Assembly: GCF_014202475.1 (NCBI RefSeq)
Contig: NZ_JACHGV010000012.1
Location: forward strand, 62,001 to 126,000
DNA length: 64,000 bases
Source: Streptomyces paradoxus
Lineage (GTDB): Bacteria > Actinomycetota > Actinomycetes > Streptomycetales > Streptomycetaceae
Direction: 5' to 3'
Both the position numbers and the translations under genes were made by a program. Positions 8,974-17,924 of the stretch are shown here, one piece after another. Under the pieces are notes generated by a model. The model did no database searches and was not told where the DNA came from. It saw only the letters and a program-made list of their open reading frames with translations. The first letter of the stretch is position 1. Each line of letters opens with the position of its first letter.

Positions 8974-8989
8974 GCCCAGAAGTTGTGGT
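8974..8989 (+). promoter_or_regulatory. NrdR box 2
   Basis: GCCCAGAAGTTGTGGT matches box 1 at 11 of 16 positions. It is offset by exactly 31 bases (15-base linker, about three helical turns), the spacing known for paired NrdR boxes. Confidence 0.7.
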
Positions 8990-9097
8990 CCCCCGGGTCT
9001 CGAGGCTCATGGTCATCGCCTATGCTTGGGACTGCTTCGTGGGGCGCAAGAGGTCCGGCGAGGCTATTGAGTCTGCTGTGAGGAGGGTTGGGAGTTC

Positions 9098-9658
9098 ATG
9101 CACTGCCCCTTCTGCAGGCACCCCGACAGTCGTGTCGTCGACAGCCGTACGACCGACGACGGCACGTCGATCCGCAGGCGCCGCCAGTGCCCTGACTGCT
9201 CCCGTCGTTTCACGACCGTGGAGACGTGTTCGCTCATGGTGGTGAAGCGGTCCGGAGTAACCGAGCCCTTCAGCCGTACGAAGATCATCAATGGTGTGCG
9301 CAAGGCGTGCCAAGGACGGCCCGTCACCGAGGACGCGCTGGCCCAGCTCGGCCAGCGGGTCGAGGAGGCGGTGCGAGCGACCGGAAGCGCCGAGCTGACC
9401 ACCCACGACGTGGGGCTGGCCATACTCGGCCCGTTGCAGGAGCTCGACCTCGTCGCCTACCTGCGCTTCGCCTCCGTCTACCGGGCCTTCGACTCGCTGG
9501 ACGACTTCGAGGCGGCCATCGAGGAACTCAGGGCGCGGCCGGGAGATCCCGGCACGGACGACGGAGACCGCGAGGACGCGGCTGCGGGGAGCCAGGAAGA
9601 CAACCGCGGGCACGGAGGGGCGGAACAGGTCCCCGAGCCCGCAGGCGCCGCCGACTGA
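9098..9658 (+). CDS. nrdR: NrdR transcriptional repressor of ribonucleotide reductase genes
   Basis: NrdR of 186 residues: an N-terminal zinc ribbon (CPFC at residues 3-6 and CPDC near 31-34), then an ATP-cone ([24 protein letters not shown]) that senses ATP/dATP. It represses ribonucleotide reductase operons when dATP is high. The C-terminal ~35 residues are an acidic Gly/Glu-rich tail beyond the conserved core. ATG 9098 follows a GAGGAGGG ribosome site. It is upstream of and co-directional with nrdJ (164 bp gap), and two NrdR boxes lie before the gene, so autoregulation with nrdJ is expected. Confidence 0.95.
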   Translation: MHCPFCRHPDSRVVDSRTTDDGTSIRRRRQCPDCSRRFTTVETCSLMVVKRSGVTEPFSRTKIINGVRKACQGRPVTEDALAQLGQRVEEAVRATGSAELTTHDVGLAILGPLQELDLVAYLRFASVYRAFDSLDDFEAAIEELRARPGDPGTDDGDREDAAAGSQEDNRGHGGAEQVPEPAGAAD

Positions 9659-9665
9659 CCGGTGG

Positions 9666-9696
9666 GCCGGACCCGGAAGGCAGCTCCGGGCCCGGC
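9666..9696 (+). terminator. Hairpin between nrdR and nrdJ
   Basis: GCCGGACCCGGA (9666-9677) pairs with TCCGGGCCCGGC (9685-9696) with one mismatch and a 7-base loop, eight bases after the nrdR stop. It may attenuate read-through or protect nrdR mRNA. Confidence 0.55.
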
Positions 9697-9821
9697 CGGG
9701 CGGCGGCGATGAAAGACCAGTTGCGGGCGATGTGAGTGGGTGCCCGCAGCACCAGACAGAACACCGTGCCACGGGAACAACGGGGCACTTCAGGGCGTTT
9801 TCGCCCGTACAGGGAGGCGGC

Positions 9822-12713
9822 ATGACAGAGACGGCGAGCGGTCCGGCACGGAGTTCCCGCGCCAAGAGCCCCAAGGCGAGCAAGGGCCTGCGTGTCGAGC
9901 GCATCCACACCACCCCCGGGGTCCACCCCTATGACGAGGTGGCCTGGGAGCGTCGTGACGTCGTCATGACCAACTGGCGCGACGGCTCGGTCAACTTCGA
10001 GCAGCGCGGCGTCGAGTTCCCCGACTTCTGGTCGTTGAACGCGGTCAACATCGTCACCAGCAAGTACTTCCGCGGTGCCGTGGGCACCCCGCAGCGCGAG
10101 ACCAGCCTCAAGCAGCTGATCGACCGCATCGTGAAGACGTACCGGAAGGCCGGCGAGGACCACAAGTACTTCGCCTCGCCCGCCGACGCCGAGATCTTCG
10201 AGCACGAGCTGGCCTACGCCCTCCTGCACCAGATCTTCAGCTTCAACAGCCCCGTGTGGTTCAACGTGGGTACGCCGCAGCCCCAGCAGGTCTCCGCCTG
10301 CTTCATCCTGTCCGTCGACGACTCCATGGAGTCGATCCTCGACTGGTACAAGGAAGAGGGCATGATCTTCAAGGGCGGCTCCGGCGCCGGCCTGAACCTC
10401 TCCCGGATCCGCTCCTCCAAGGAACTGCTGTCCTCCGGCGGCAACGCCTCCGGCCCGGTCTCCTTCATGCGCGGTGCCGACGCCTCCGCAGGAACGATCA
10501 AGTCCGGTGGCGCCACCCGCCGCGCCGCCAAGATGGTCGTCCTCGATGTGGACCACCCGGACATCGAGGACTTCATCGAGACCAAGGTCAAGGAAGAAGA
10601 GAAGATCCGCGTCCTGCGCGACGCCGGCTACGACATGGACCTGGGCGGCGACGACATCACGTCCGTCCAGTACCAGAACGCCAACAACTCGGTCCGGGTG
10701 AACGACGAGTTCATGCAGGCCGTCGAGCAGGGCGGCAAGTTCGGCCTGCGCGGGCGGATGACGGGCGAGGTGATCGAGGAGGTCGACGCCAAGGCGCTCT
10801 TCCGCCGGATCGCCGAGGCCGCATGGGCCTGCGCCGACCCCGGCATCCAGTACGACGGCGTCATCAACAACTGGCACACCTGCCCCGAGTCCGGCCGGAT
10901 CACCGCGTCGAACCCGTGCAGCGAGTACATGCACCTGGACAACACGTCCTGCAACCTGGCCTCGCTGAACCTGATGAAGTTCCTGAAGGACGACGGCAAG
11001 GGCAACCAGTCCTTCGAGGCCGAGCGCTTCCAGAAGGTCGTCGAGCTGGTCATCACCGCGATGGACATCTCCATCTGCTTCGCGGACTTCCCGACGCAGA
11101 AGATCGGCGAGAACACGCGCGCGTTCCGCCAGCTCGGCATCGGCTACGCCAACCTCGGCGCCCTGCTGATGGCCACCGGCCACGCCTACGACTCCGACGG
11201 CGGCCGCGCCCTCGCCGGCGCCATCACCTCCCTGATGACGGGCACGGCGTACCGGCGCTCCGCCGAACTCGCCTCGGTCGTCGGCCCGTACGACGGCTAC
11301 GCCCGCAACGCCGACGCCCACAAGCGCGTCATGAAGCAGCACTCGGACGCCAACGACAAGGCCGTCCGCATGGACGACCTGGACACCCCGGTGTGGGCCG
11401 CCGCCAGCGAGGCCTGGGGCGACGTGCTCCGCATCGGCGAGAAGAACGGTTTCCGTAACTCCCAGGCATCCGTGCTCGCCCCGACCGGCACCATCGGCCT
11501 GGCGATGTCCTGCGACACCACCGGTGTCGAGCCCGACCTCGCGCTGGTCAAGTTCAAGAAGCTGGTCGGCGGCGGCTCGATGCAGATCGTCAACGGCACC
11601 GTCCCGCAGGCCCTGCGCCGCCTGGGCTACCTGGAAGAGCAGATCGAGGCGATCGTCGCCCACATCGCCGAGAACGGCAACGTGATCGACGCCCCGGGCC
11701 TCAAGCCCGAGCACTACGAGGTGTTCGACTGCGCCATGGGCGAGCGGGCCATCTCCCCGATGGGCCACGTCCGCATGATGGCCGCGATCCAGCCGTGGAT
11801 CTCCGGTGCCATCTCCAAGACGGTCAACATGCCGGAGTCGGCGACCGTCGAGGAGGTCGAGGAGATCTACTTCGAGGCCTGGAAGCTCGGCGTCAAGGCG
11901 CTCGCGATCTACCGCGACAACTGCAAGGTCGGCCAGCCCCTCTCCGCAAAGACCAAGGAGAAGGAGAAGACGGAGATCACCGAGAAGGCCGAGGAGACGA
12001 TCCGAACCGCGGTCGAGAAGGTCGTCGAGTACCGCCCGGTCCGCAAGCGCCTGCCGAAGGGACGTCCCGGCATCACCACGTCCTTCACCGTCGGCGGTGC
12101 CGAGGGCTACATGACGGCCAACTCCTACCCGGACGACGGTCTCGGTGAGGTCTTCCTCAAGATGTCCAAGCAGGGCTCGACCCTCGCGGGCATGATGGAC
12201 GCCTTCTCCATCGCGGTCTCCGTCGGCCTCCAGTACGGCGTGCCGCTGGAGACGTACGTCTCGAAGTTCACCAACATGCGCTTCGAGCCGGCCGGTATGA
12301 CGGACGACCCGGACGTGCGGATGGCGCAGTCGATCGTCGACTACATCTTCCGCCGCCTGGCGCTGGACTTCCTGCCCTTCGAGACGCGCTCCGCGCTCGG
12401 CATCCACTCCGCCGAGGAGCGTCAGCGTCACCTGGAGACCGGGTCGTACGAGCCGTCCGAGGACGAGGTCGACGTCGAGGGCCTGGCCCAGTCGGCGCCG
12501 CGCGCCCAGGAGCTGAAGGCCGTCACCGCTCCGAGGACCGAGGAAGCGGCCAAGCCCGCCCCGCAGCAGGCCCATACCAGTGCCGAACTGGTGGAGATGC
12601 AGCTGGGTATCCAGGCCGACGCCCCGCTGTGCTTCTCCTGCGGGACGAAGATGCAGCGCGCCGGTTCCTGCTACATCTGCGAGGGCTGCGGCTCGACCAG
12701 CGGCTGCAGCTGA
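9822..12713 (+). CDS. nrdJ: Adenosylcobalamin-dependent (class II) ribonucleotide reductase
   Basis: A class II ribonucleotide reductase of 963 residues that makes dNTPs in the cytoplasm independently of oxygen, using a 5'-deoxyadenosyl radical from B12. Active-site signature NPCSEY carries Asn364, thiyl-radical Cys366 and Glu368. VSACFILSVDD has one of the redox cysteines, and LAPTGTIGLAMSCDTTGVEP is the conserved barrel finger region. The C-terminal tail has zinc/redox cysteine pairs (CFSCGTKM, CYICEGCG). A Lys/Glu-rich insert follows NCKVGQPLSAK. ATG 9822 is chosen because AGGGAGG precedes it; a GTG 90 bases earlier lacks this. It sits behind nrdR and its operators. Confidence 0.95.
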   Translation: MTETASGPARSSRAKSPKASKGLRVERIHTTPGVHPYDEVAWERRDVVMTNWRDGSVNFEQRGVEFPDFWSLNAVNIVTSKYFRGAVGTPQRETSLKQLIDRIVKTYRKAGEDHKYFASPADAEIFEHELAYALLHQIFSFNSPVWFNVGTPQPQQVSACFILSVDDSMESILDWYKEEGMIFKGGSGAGLNLSRIRSSKELLSSGGNASGPVSFMRGADASAGTIKSGGATRRAAKMVVLDVDHPDIEDFIETKVKEEEKIRVLRDAGYDMDLGGDDITSVQYQNANNSVRVNDEFMQAVEQGGKFGLRGRMTGEVIEEVDAKALFRRIAEAAWACADPGIQYDGVINNWHTCPESGRITASNPCSEYMHLDNTSCNLASLNLMKFLKDDGKGNQSFEAERFQKVVELVITAMDISICFADFPTQKIGENTRAFRQLGIGYANLGALLMATGHAYDSDGGRALAGAITSLMTGTAYRRSAELASVVGPYDGYARNADAHKRVMKQHSDANDKAVRMDDLDTPVWAAASEAWGDVLRIGEKNGFRNSQASVLAPTGTIGLAMSCDTTGVEPDLALVKFKKLVGGGSMQIVNGTVPQALRRLGYLEEQIEAIVAHIAENGNVIDAPGLKPEHYEVFDCAMGERAISPMGHVRMMAAIQPWISGAISKTVNMPESATVEEVEEIYFEAWKLGVKALAIYRDNCKVGQPLSAKTKEKEKTEITEKAEETIRTAVEKVVEYRPVRKRLPKGRPGITTSFTVGGAEGYMTANSYPDDGLGEVFLKMSKQGSTLAGMMDAFSIAVSVGLQYGVPLETYVSKFTNMRFEPAGMTDDPDVRMAQSIVDYIFRRLALDFLPFETRSALGIHSAEERQRHLETGSYEPSEDEVDVEGLAQSAPRAQELKAVTAPRTEEAAKPAPQQAHTSAELVEMQLGIQADAPLCFSCGTKMQRAGSCYICEGCGSTSGCS

Positions 12714-12734
12714 CGACGAACACCTGAGCCGATG

Positions 12735-12772
12735 ACGACAGGGGCACCGCCCGCGGGCGGTGCCCCTGTCGT
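12735..12772. terminator. Perfect 18-bp hairpin after nrdJ
   Basis: Arms 12735-12752 (ACGACAGGGGCACCGCCC) and 12755-12772 pair perfectly around a 2-base loop, followed by TTTG. It separates convergent nrdJ and the TerD-like gene. Confidence 0.85.
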
Positions 12773-12799
12773 TTGCTGCCTGCCTCGTCGGTGGCGAGC

Positions 12800-13333
12800 T
12801 CAGGGTCGCTGGGCCGCACCCATCGTGCTGATGAAGTCCACGGGATCGCCCTCGAAACCACGCAGGCCGGAGCGGAAGTCCCACGGGCCGGAACCTTCCC
12901 GGGTGAACTCCGCGACCGTCGCCGCCGTCGCCCCGAGGACACCCCCGAAGTCGTCCTCCGTGAGGACGGTGTACCCCTCGCGGATACGCAATCCGGGGTT
13001 GCTCACACTGACGAAGGTGCGCTCCGCCGGGCGCTGCTGGATGACGACACCGACCACCACGCGCGCGTACCGGACGTCGAGCCGGTCGAGTTCCAGTGTC
13101 ATGACTTCGTCGTAGCCGAAGCCCTGGCCGTCCTTGCTGTCCCGGTTGAGCGTGATGGTGCCGTCGGGCGAGCGGCTGTCGAAGTGCACCACGTACGCGG
13201 GGGCGCCGTGCGGATCGTCCGCCAGGTAGGTCGCCGCGACCAGGTCCAGGTCGGTGGACGGCTGTCCCGCCGGGCTGGGATCCCACCGCACCGCGATCTC
13301 GACCTTGCGAAGCCCCTTGCTGAGCCCGTCCAC
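12800..13333 (-). CDS. TerD-family (tellurium resistance/stress) protein
   Basis: A TerD-domain protein of 177 residues. Visible family pattern: VEIAVRWDPSPAG, the acidic STDLDLVAATYL motif near residue 30 that binds calcium in this family, GYDEVMTLELDRLDVRYARVVVGVVI, and the C-terminal TREGSGPWDFRSGLRGF. Streptomycetes carry many paralogues linked to calcium, membrane stress or development, so the exact role is unknown. The GTG start at 13333 has AAGGGGA upstream. No other ter genes are adjacent. Confidence 0.85.
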   Translation of the reverse strand: MDGLSKGLRKVEIAVRWDPSPAGQPSTDLDLVAATYLADDPHGAPAYVVHFDSRSPDGTITLNRDSKDGQGFGYDEVMTLELDRLDVRYARVVVGVVIQQRPAERTFVSVSNPGLRIREGYTVLTEDDFGGVLGATAATVAEFTREGSGPWDFRSGLRGFEGDPVDFISTMGAAQRP

Positions 13334-13487
13334 CAGAGTCCCCTTCCCCGTACCGACCGTCCGTCGGACCCAACTGCCGGGCCCTCATGAGCGTTTGTCC
13401 ATCCTGCCACGCGTGTGGGTGCGCGCGTGGGGGAGTGGTCCACCCGAGAGTGACCGACGCCACGCTCTGTGGCCTTACCATGGCGCG

Positions 13488-14093
13488 GTGCTGGTCAAGT
13501 GGATTCGCTGCACCGTGGTGGACCGCCGCGGTTTCGAGCGGGGGCAGCGGAAGTGGGCGGGGCTTCTGGGGGAGCCGGGGTTTCGCGGGCAGGGGGGTGG
13601 CTGGAGCCGGGGACGGCCGGACGTGGCGCACATCTTCGCGTTCTGGGAGACCCGCGCCTTCTACGACTCCTTCATGGCGCGGTCCCACGACCGGCTCGCG
13701 TCGGCCCAGGCGGGCACGTTCAAGGACGCCCAGGTGAGGCTCTTCGACTATCGCTTCGACGTGAAGACCGGTTTCGAACCGCGCTTCACCGACGCCGACC
13801 TGCTCCGGGTGGCGCTCTGCCGCATCCACGAGGAGCGGGCCGAGCACTTCGTGCTGATGCAGGAGAAGGTCTGGAACCCGGCGATGGCGGGCTCGCCCGG
13901 CATGGTGCGAGGGCTGTTCGGTGAGGCACCGGGGAACGAGTTCCTGGTGCTGTCGATGTGGCGCTCGGCCGCCGAGCACGGCAAGTACCGCACCGAACGC
14001 GTGGAGCGGCTCGCCCTGAGGGCCCAGACGGAGGCGGACGTGGCTGCGCTCACCGGGGACGTCGTCGACATGGAGTCGAGCTGGACGGTCTGA
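13488..14093 (+). CDS. YdbC/DUF4937-like protein
   Basis: A conserved hypothetical of 201 residues resembling YdbC/DUF4937 proteins, which have a ferredoxin-like dimeric fold related to antibiotic-biosynthesis monooxygenases. Two halves are visible: VLVKWIRCTVVDRRGFERGQRKWAGLLG...HIFAFWETRAFYDSFM and a second LLRVALCRIHEERAEHFV...LVLSMWRSAAEHGKY, suggesting an internal duplication. GTG 13488 is preferred because a TACCAT -10 at 13476-13481 ends six bases before it and no ribosome site exists, consistent with a leaderless mRNA. A longer frame upstream lacks the family pattern. No function is known. Confidence 0.7.
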   Translation: MLVKWIRCTVVDRRGFERGQRKWAGLLGEPGFRGQGGGWSRGRPDVAHIFAFWETRAFYDSFMARSHDRLASAQAGTFKDAQVRLFDYRFDVKTGFEPRFTDADLLRVALCRIHEERAEHFVLMQEKVWNPAMAGSPGMVRGLFGEAPGNEFLVLSMWRSAAEHGKYRTERVERLALRAQTEADVAALTGDVVDMESSWTV

Positions 14094-14300
14094 GTCCGCG
14101 CCGCGGGGTGGTGCGCTCCGGATGGTGCGGGCTGGTGGCCGGTTGGACGCGGCACACGGTGCGATGGTGTGCCGCCGAGGGGTGCGGACGGAGCCGTTCC
14201 GGTCGGACGGACGTACGACCGGTGTGACCTGTGGTGCATGAATCGTGTGACCTACGCTGTATGGGTGCGGCAGGAGTGCTCCGTCGGCCCTCACCCGATC

Positions 14301-14306
14301 TAGGGT
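14301..14306 (+). promoter_or_regulatory. -10 element TAGGGT for a leaderless mRNA
   Basis: TAGGGT ends six bases before ATG 14313, so transcription should start on or beside the start codon. There is no ribosome-binding site. Confidence 0.5.
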
Positions 14307-14312
14307 CTTGGC

Positions 14313-14972
14313 ATGGCACGACCACGGCGCATCGTCCTTGTCCGGCACGGCGAGTCAACGGGCAATGTTGATGACTCCGTCTACGAGCGTGAGCCCGACC
14401 ACGCCCTGGCCCTGACCCAGCGCGGTAGGCGGCAGGCCGAGGCGACGGGTGAGCAGCTGCGCGAGCTCTTCGGTGACGAGCGCGTCAGCGTGTACGTCTC
14501 CCCCTACCGGCGTACGCACGAGACCTTGCGCGCGTTCCACCTCGACCCCGGACACATACGGGTGCGCGAGGAACCCCGGCTGCGCGAGCAGGACTGGGGC
14601 AACTGGCAGGACCGGGACGAGGTCCGCCTGCAGAAGGCCTACCGGGACGCGTACGGCCACTTCTTCTACCGCTTCGCCCAGGGCGAGTCCGGCGCCGACG
14701 TCTACGACCGGGTCGGTGGCTTCCTGGAGAGTCTCTTCCGCAGCTTCGAGGACCCCGACCACCCGCCGAACGTCCTCATCGTCACCCACGGCCTGGCCAT
14801 GCGGCTCTTCTGCATGCGGTGGTTCCACTGGACGGTGTCGGAGTTCGAGTCGCTGTCGAACCCTGGGAACGGCGAGGTGCGGATGCTCGTTCTGGGGGAC
14901 GACGGCAAGTACACCCTCGACCGGCCGTTCGATCGTTGGCGAGATCCCGAGCCGTACGGGATCACCGGATAG
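14313..14972 (+). CDS. Histidine phosphatase superfamily protein (phosphoglycerate-mutase-like)
   Basis: A branch-1 histidine phosphatase of 219 residues. The RHGE motif with the phosphorylated His12 follows the first strand (RRIVLVRHGES), SPYRRTHETL is the second phosphate-binding segment, EQDWGNW is in the middle, and VTHGLAMRLF supplies the second catalytic histidine near residue 155. The substrate is not evident; the length and the EQDWGNW segment resemble broad-specificity phosphatases rather than glycolytic PGM. The stop overlaps a possible -10 for the next gene, 12 bases away. Confidence 0.85.
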   Translation: MARPRRIVLVRHGESTGNVDDSVYEREPDHALALTQRGRRQAEATGEQLRELFGDERVSVYVSPYRRTHETLRAFHLDPGHIRVREEPRLREQDWGNWQDRDEVRLQKAYRDAYGHFFYRFAQGESGADVYDRVGGFLESLFRSFEDPDHPPNVLIVTHGLAMRLFCMRWFHWTVSEFESLSNPGNGEVRMLVLGDDGKYTLDRPFDRWRDPEPYGITG

Positions 14973-14984
14973 AGTGGCAGGGCG

Positions 14985-15890
14985 ATGACCGCTGATTCCT
15001 CCCCCGACGTGCGCCTGGACCGCGCCCTGGCCTGCCTGCGCGGACTGTCCGTCGGGGACGCCCTGGGCTCCCAGTACTTCGTGCCGGTGAACTACCCGCT
15101 GCTGAAGCGCCGCGAGGTGCCGTCCGGGACCTGGCAGTGGACGGACGACACGGAGATGGCCGGCTCGGTCGTCGCCGTCCTGGCCGCCCACCACCGCATC
15201 GACCAGGACGCCCTGGCCCGCTCCTTCGCCGAGCACCACGACTTCGACCGGGGTTACGGCCCTGCGGTCAACCGCCTGCTGCGTCTCGTCCGGGAGGGTG
15301 GCGACTGGCGGGAACTCGCCGCGGCACTCTTCAAGGGGCAGGGCTCCTGGGGCAACGGCGCGGCGATGCGGATCGCCCCGCTGGGCGCCTGGTACGCGGA
15401 CGACCCGGAACAGGCGACGCACCAGGCGGAGATCTCGGCGTACACCACCCATCAGCACCGTGAGGGCGTAGTCGGGGCCATGGCCGTCGCCGCGGCAGCC
15501 GCGTTCGCCGCCGCCCCCGACGGACCGCCCGGCCCTGTTGCCCTCCTCGACGGGGTCATCGACCTGGTGCCCAAGAGCGCCGTGGGAGCGGGACTTCGCC
15601 GGGCCCGGGACATGCTCGACTACGGCGACCCCGGGACGGTCGCCGCCGTGCTGGGCTGTGGGCGGCGCACGACCGCCCACGACACCGTGCCCTTCGCCCT
15701 CTGGTCGGCCGCGAGGAGTCTCGGCGACTATGAGCAGGCGTTCTGGACGACCGCGCAGGCGGGCGGGGATGTCGACACCACGTGTGCCATCGTCGGCGGC
15801 GTGATCGCCGCGGGTAAGGCGGGGGCACCGCCCACCGAGTGGGTCGAGCGGACGGAACCGCTTCCGTCCTGGGTGCCCACGTCGGTCTGA
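14985..15890 (+). CDS. ADP-ribosylglycohydrolase family protein
   Basis: A DraG/ARH-type hydrolase of 301 residues predicted to remove ADP-ribose from proteins or small molecules. It has the GLSVGDALGSQYF N-terminal helix, the metal-binding WTDDTEMAGSV motif near residue 52-62, GNGAAMRIAPLG around 125, and the second metal site QAGGDVDTTCAIVGGVIAA near 262-280, which together hold the binuclear magnesium centre. It lies 12 bases after the phosphatase stop; TAGAGT at 14970-14975 overlaps that stop and may give an extra promoter, while GGCAGGGCG could serve as a weak ribosome site. Confidence 0.85.
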   Translation: MTADSSPDVRLDRALACLRGLSVGDALGSQYFVPVNYPLLKRREVPSGTWQWTDDTEMAGSVVAVLAAHHRIDQDALARSFAEHHDFDRGYGPAVNRLLRLVREGGDWRELAAALFKGQGSWGNGAAMRIAPLGAWYADDPEQATHQAEISAYTTHQHREGVVGAMAVAAAAAFAAAPDGPPGPVALLDGVIDLVPKSAVGAGLRRARDMLDYGDPGTVAAVLGCGRRTTAHDTVPFALWSAARSLGDYEQAFWTTAQAGGDVDTTCAIVGGVIAAGKAGAPPTEWVERTEPLPSWVPTSV

Positions 15891-16305
15891 CGACCGGGGC
15901 TCTCCACCTTTTCAGAAACTCTATGTGCCCCTCGGGAACTCTCCGTGACCGGCCGCCCGTTCTCCTGACAACCGCTGACAACCGCTGACAACCGCTGACA
16001 ACCGCTGACAACCGCTGACAACCGCTGACATCCGCTGCGCGAGCTGTCGGAGCCCGTGCAGGCAGCGAGCGTGAAGGGGGTGGCAGGTGGTCACGGAGGT
16101 TCTGCTCGCCGTTCTGGTCCGCTGGTGGAGCGATGTCGTCCGCTGTGCGGGACGGGCACGGGTGGCCGTGCTGCCGCCCTCACTGCTGGTCCCCTTGATG
16201 CAGCCCGGCCGGCCGCCGTCGGCCGCGAACCGGCCCGGTACCCGTCGGCGGATCTGCTTCGTGCCCGCCGATAAGACGCCGGCGCCGGTACGCGGCACTG
16301 TTGCG
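15891..16305. other. Intergenic region holding the decamer repeat
   Basis: About 415 bp between convergent genes. Apart from the decamer array, I see no gene: frames through the array simply repeat ten-residue units such as SAVVSGCQRL. A possible terminator for either neighbour was not clear. Confidence 0.5.
15966..16035. repeat. Tandem decamer repeat (TGACAACCGC), seven copies
   Basis: Six perfect copies of TGACAACCGC (15966-16025) followed by one copy with a single change (TGACATCCGC, 16026-16035). It lies in the gap between convergent genes. The 10-base period is about one helical turn. Confidence 0.97.
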
Positions 16306-17856
16306 TCAGCCGAGCCCCGGTCCGGCCGAGCCGGAGAGTGCTTCCAGGTCGCTCTTGCGGACCCGGATCACCAGCCAGGCCGTGGCCAGGGCGAGTACGG
16401 CCATCGCTGCGGCGGGGATGAAGGCCGCAGAGATGCCCTGGGCCAGCACCTCGTGCCCCCACGGCGCGGGCAGCTGCTGCGTCCTGGCGAACTCCGCCTT
16501 CTGCTCCGTGGACGCGTCGGCCATGAACCGCGGAAGCTGCTTCTCCGCCTCGTCCTTGGTGGCCGTGCCGAAGACCGTCGTCAGGATGGACAGACCCAGC
16601 GCTCCGCCCACCTGCTGTGTCGTGTTGAGCAGCCCGGACGCGGCGCCCGCCTCGTGCGGAGCGACACCGGAGACGGCGGTGAGCGTGAGCGTGACGAAGT
16701 TCAGACCCATGCCGAAGCCGAACACCAGCATCGGACCGAGGACCCCGCCGACGTACGTGCTGTCGGGGCTGATGAGCGCCTGCCAGGCCAGTCCGATCAT
16801 CGCGAGCGCGGAGCCCACGACCATGAAGGGTTTGGGGCCCAGCACCGGCAGGAATCGCTGCGACAGACCCGCGCCGAGGGCGATCACGACCGTCACGGGC
16901 AGGAAGGCCAGCCCGGCCTCGATCGGGCTGTACCCGAGCACGTTCTGCACGAACAGCACGATGTAGAAGAACATGCCGAACATCGCCGCGGCCAGGCTCA
17001 GCATGATCACGTACGTGCCCGAGCGGTTGCGGTCGGCGAACATCCGCAGCGGGGTGATCGGCTCCTTGGCCCGGGACTCGATGATCCCGAAGGCCAGCAG
17101 CAGCACCACAGCGGCTGCGAAGGACCCGATGGTGAGGCTGTCCCGCCAACCCTCGTCCGCAGAGCGGATGAAGCCGTAGACGAGGGACGCCATGCCCGCG
17201 GTCGAGGTCACCGCACCCGCGATGTCGAAGCGGCCGGTGTGACGTTCGGACTCGCTGATGTAGAGCGGAGTGAGCACGGCTATCAGTACGCCGATGGGCA
17301 CGTTCACGAAGAGCACCCAGCGCCAGTCGAGCCACTCGGTGAGCATGCCGCCCGCGAGCAGGCCGATGGCTCCACCGCCCGCCGAGACCGCGGCGAAGAC
17401 ACCGAAGGCCCGGTTGCGTTCCGGGCCCTCGGGGAACGTGGTGGTGATGAGCGCCAGCGAGGTGGGCGAGGCGATCGCGCCTCCCACGCCCTGAAGGACC
17501 CGGGCGGCCAGCAACTGCCAGGGCTCCTGGGCCAGCCCGCCCAGCAGCGAGGCGAAGGTGAACAGCAGGATGCCGGTCATGAAGACCCGGCGCCGTCCGA
17601 GGATGTCACCGGCGCGGCCGCCGAGGAGCAGCAGGCCGCCGAAGGTGAGGGTGTAGGAGCTGACCACCCAGGTGAGGTCGGTGGTGCTGAACTTGAGCGC
17701 GTCTTGAATATGCGGGAGTGCGATGTTCACAATCGTCGCGTCGAGTACCACCATGAGCTGGCAGGCCGCGATGACGGTGAGTGCGATGCCGGGATGTCCC
17801 TCCCGGCGTGCCGCACCTGGCTTCTGATCTTGGAGCAACGGAGAGGTTGTCACCAT
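16306..17856 (-). CDS. MFS drug efflux transporter, DHA2 (14-TM, EmrB/QacA) family
   Basis: A proton-driven exporter of 516 residues in the cytoplasmic membrane. Start region ALTVIAACQLMVVLDATIVNIALPHI holds the DHA2 motif D1 (LDxTxVNVALP); GGRAGDILGRRRVFM is motif A; motif C-like sequences follow (SPTSLALITTTFPEGPERNRAFG). About 14 hydrophobic segments are visible. The ATG at 17856 has a GGGGGA stretch upstream. It is divergent from a TetR gene with two operators between them, the usual layout of a drug-responsive efflux pair. The substrate is unknown. Confidence 0.9.
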   Translation of the reverse strand: MVTTSPLLQDQKPGAARREGHPGIALTVIAACQLMVVLDATIVNIALPHIQDALKFSTTDLTWVVSSYTLTFGGLLLLGGRAGDILGRRRVFMTGILLFTFASLLGGLAQEPWQLLAARVLQGVGGAIASPTSLALITTTFPEGPERNRAFGVFAAVSAGGGAIGLLAGGMLTEWLDWRWVLFVNVPIGVLIAVLTPLYISESERHTGRFDIAGAVTSTAGMASLVYGFIRSADEGWRDSLTIGSFAAAVVLLLAFGIIESRAKEPITPLRMFADRNRSGTYVIMLSLAAAMFGMFFYIVLFVQNVLGYSPIEAGLAFLPVTVVIALGAGLSQRFLPVLGPKPFMVVGSALAMIGLAWQALISPDSTYVGGVLGPMLVFGFGMGLNFVTLTLTAVSGVAPHEAGAASGLLNTTQQVGGALGLSILTTVFGTATKDEAEKQLPRFMADASTEQKAEFARTQQLPAPWGHEVLAQGISAAFIPAAAMAVLALATAWLVIRVRKSDLEALSGSAGPGLG

Positions 17857-17876
17857 GGGTCCCCCACGAGTGCGTT

Positions 17877-17896
17877 AGTGAACGCTGGCGTTCACT
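17877..17896. promoter_or_regulatory. TetR operator 1 (MFS-proximal)
   Basis: AGTGAACGC-TG-GCGTTCACT: perfect 9-base arms around a 2-base centre, 21 bases from the MFS start codon. It is identical in both arms to operator 2. Confidence 0.8.
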
Positions 17897-17924
17897 GCCG
17901 CGTCAACGGTAGTGAGTCCCCGAC

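Noticed and set aside
8667-9081. Small plus-strand frames between lexA and nrdR
   Set aside because: They are Arg/Gly-rich without codon bias and overlap the NrdR boxes.
9528-14348. A 1606-codon open frame on the minus strand across nrdJ
   Set aside because: It is a shadow of nrdJ and neighbours caused by high GC; its composition is His/Gly/Asp-rich and it crosses well-supported genes on the plus strand.
15966-16035. Decamer array as a CRISPR or coding repeat
   Set aside because: There are no spacers between units, and frames through it merely echo a ten-residue repeat without a supported gene.
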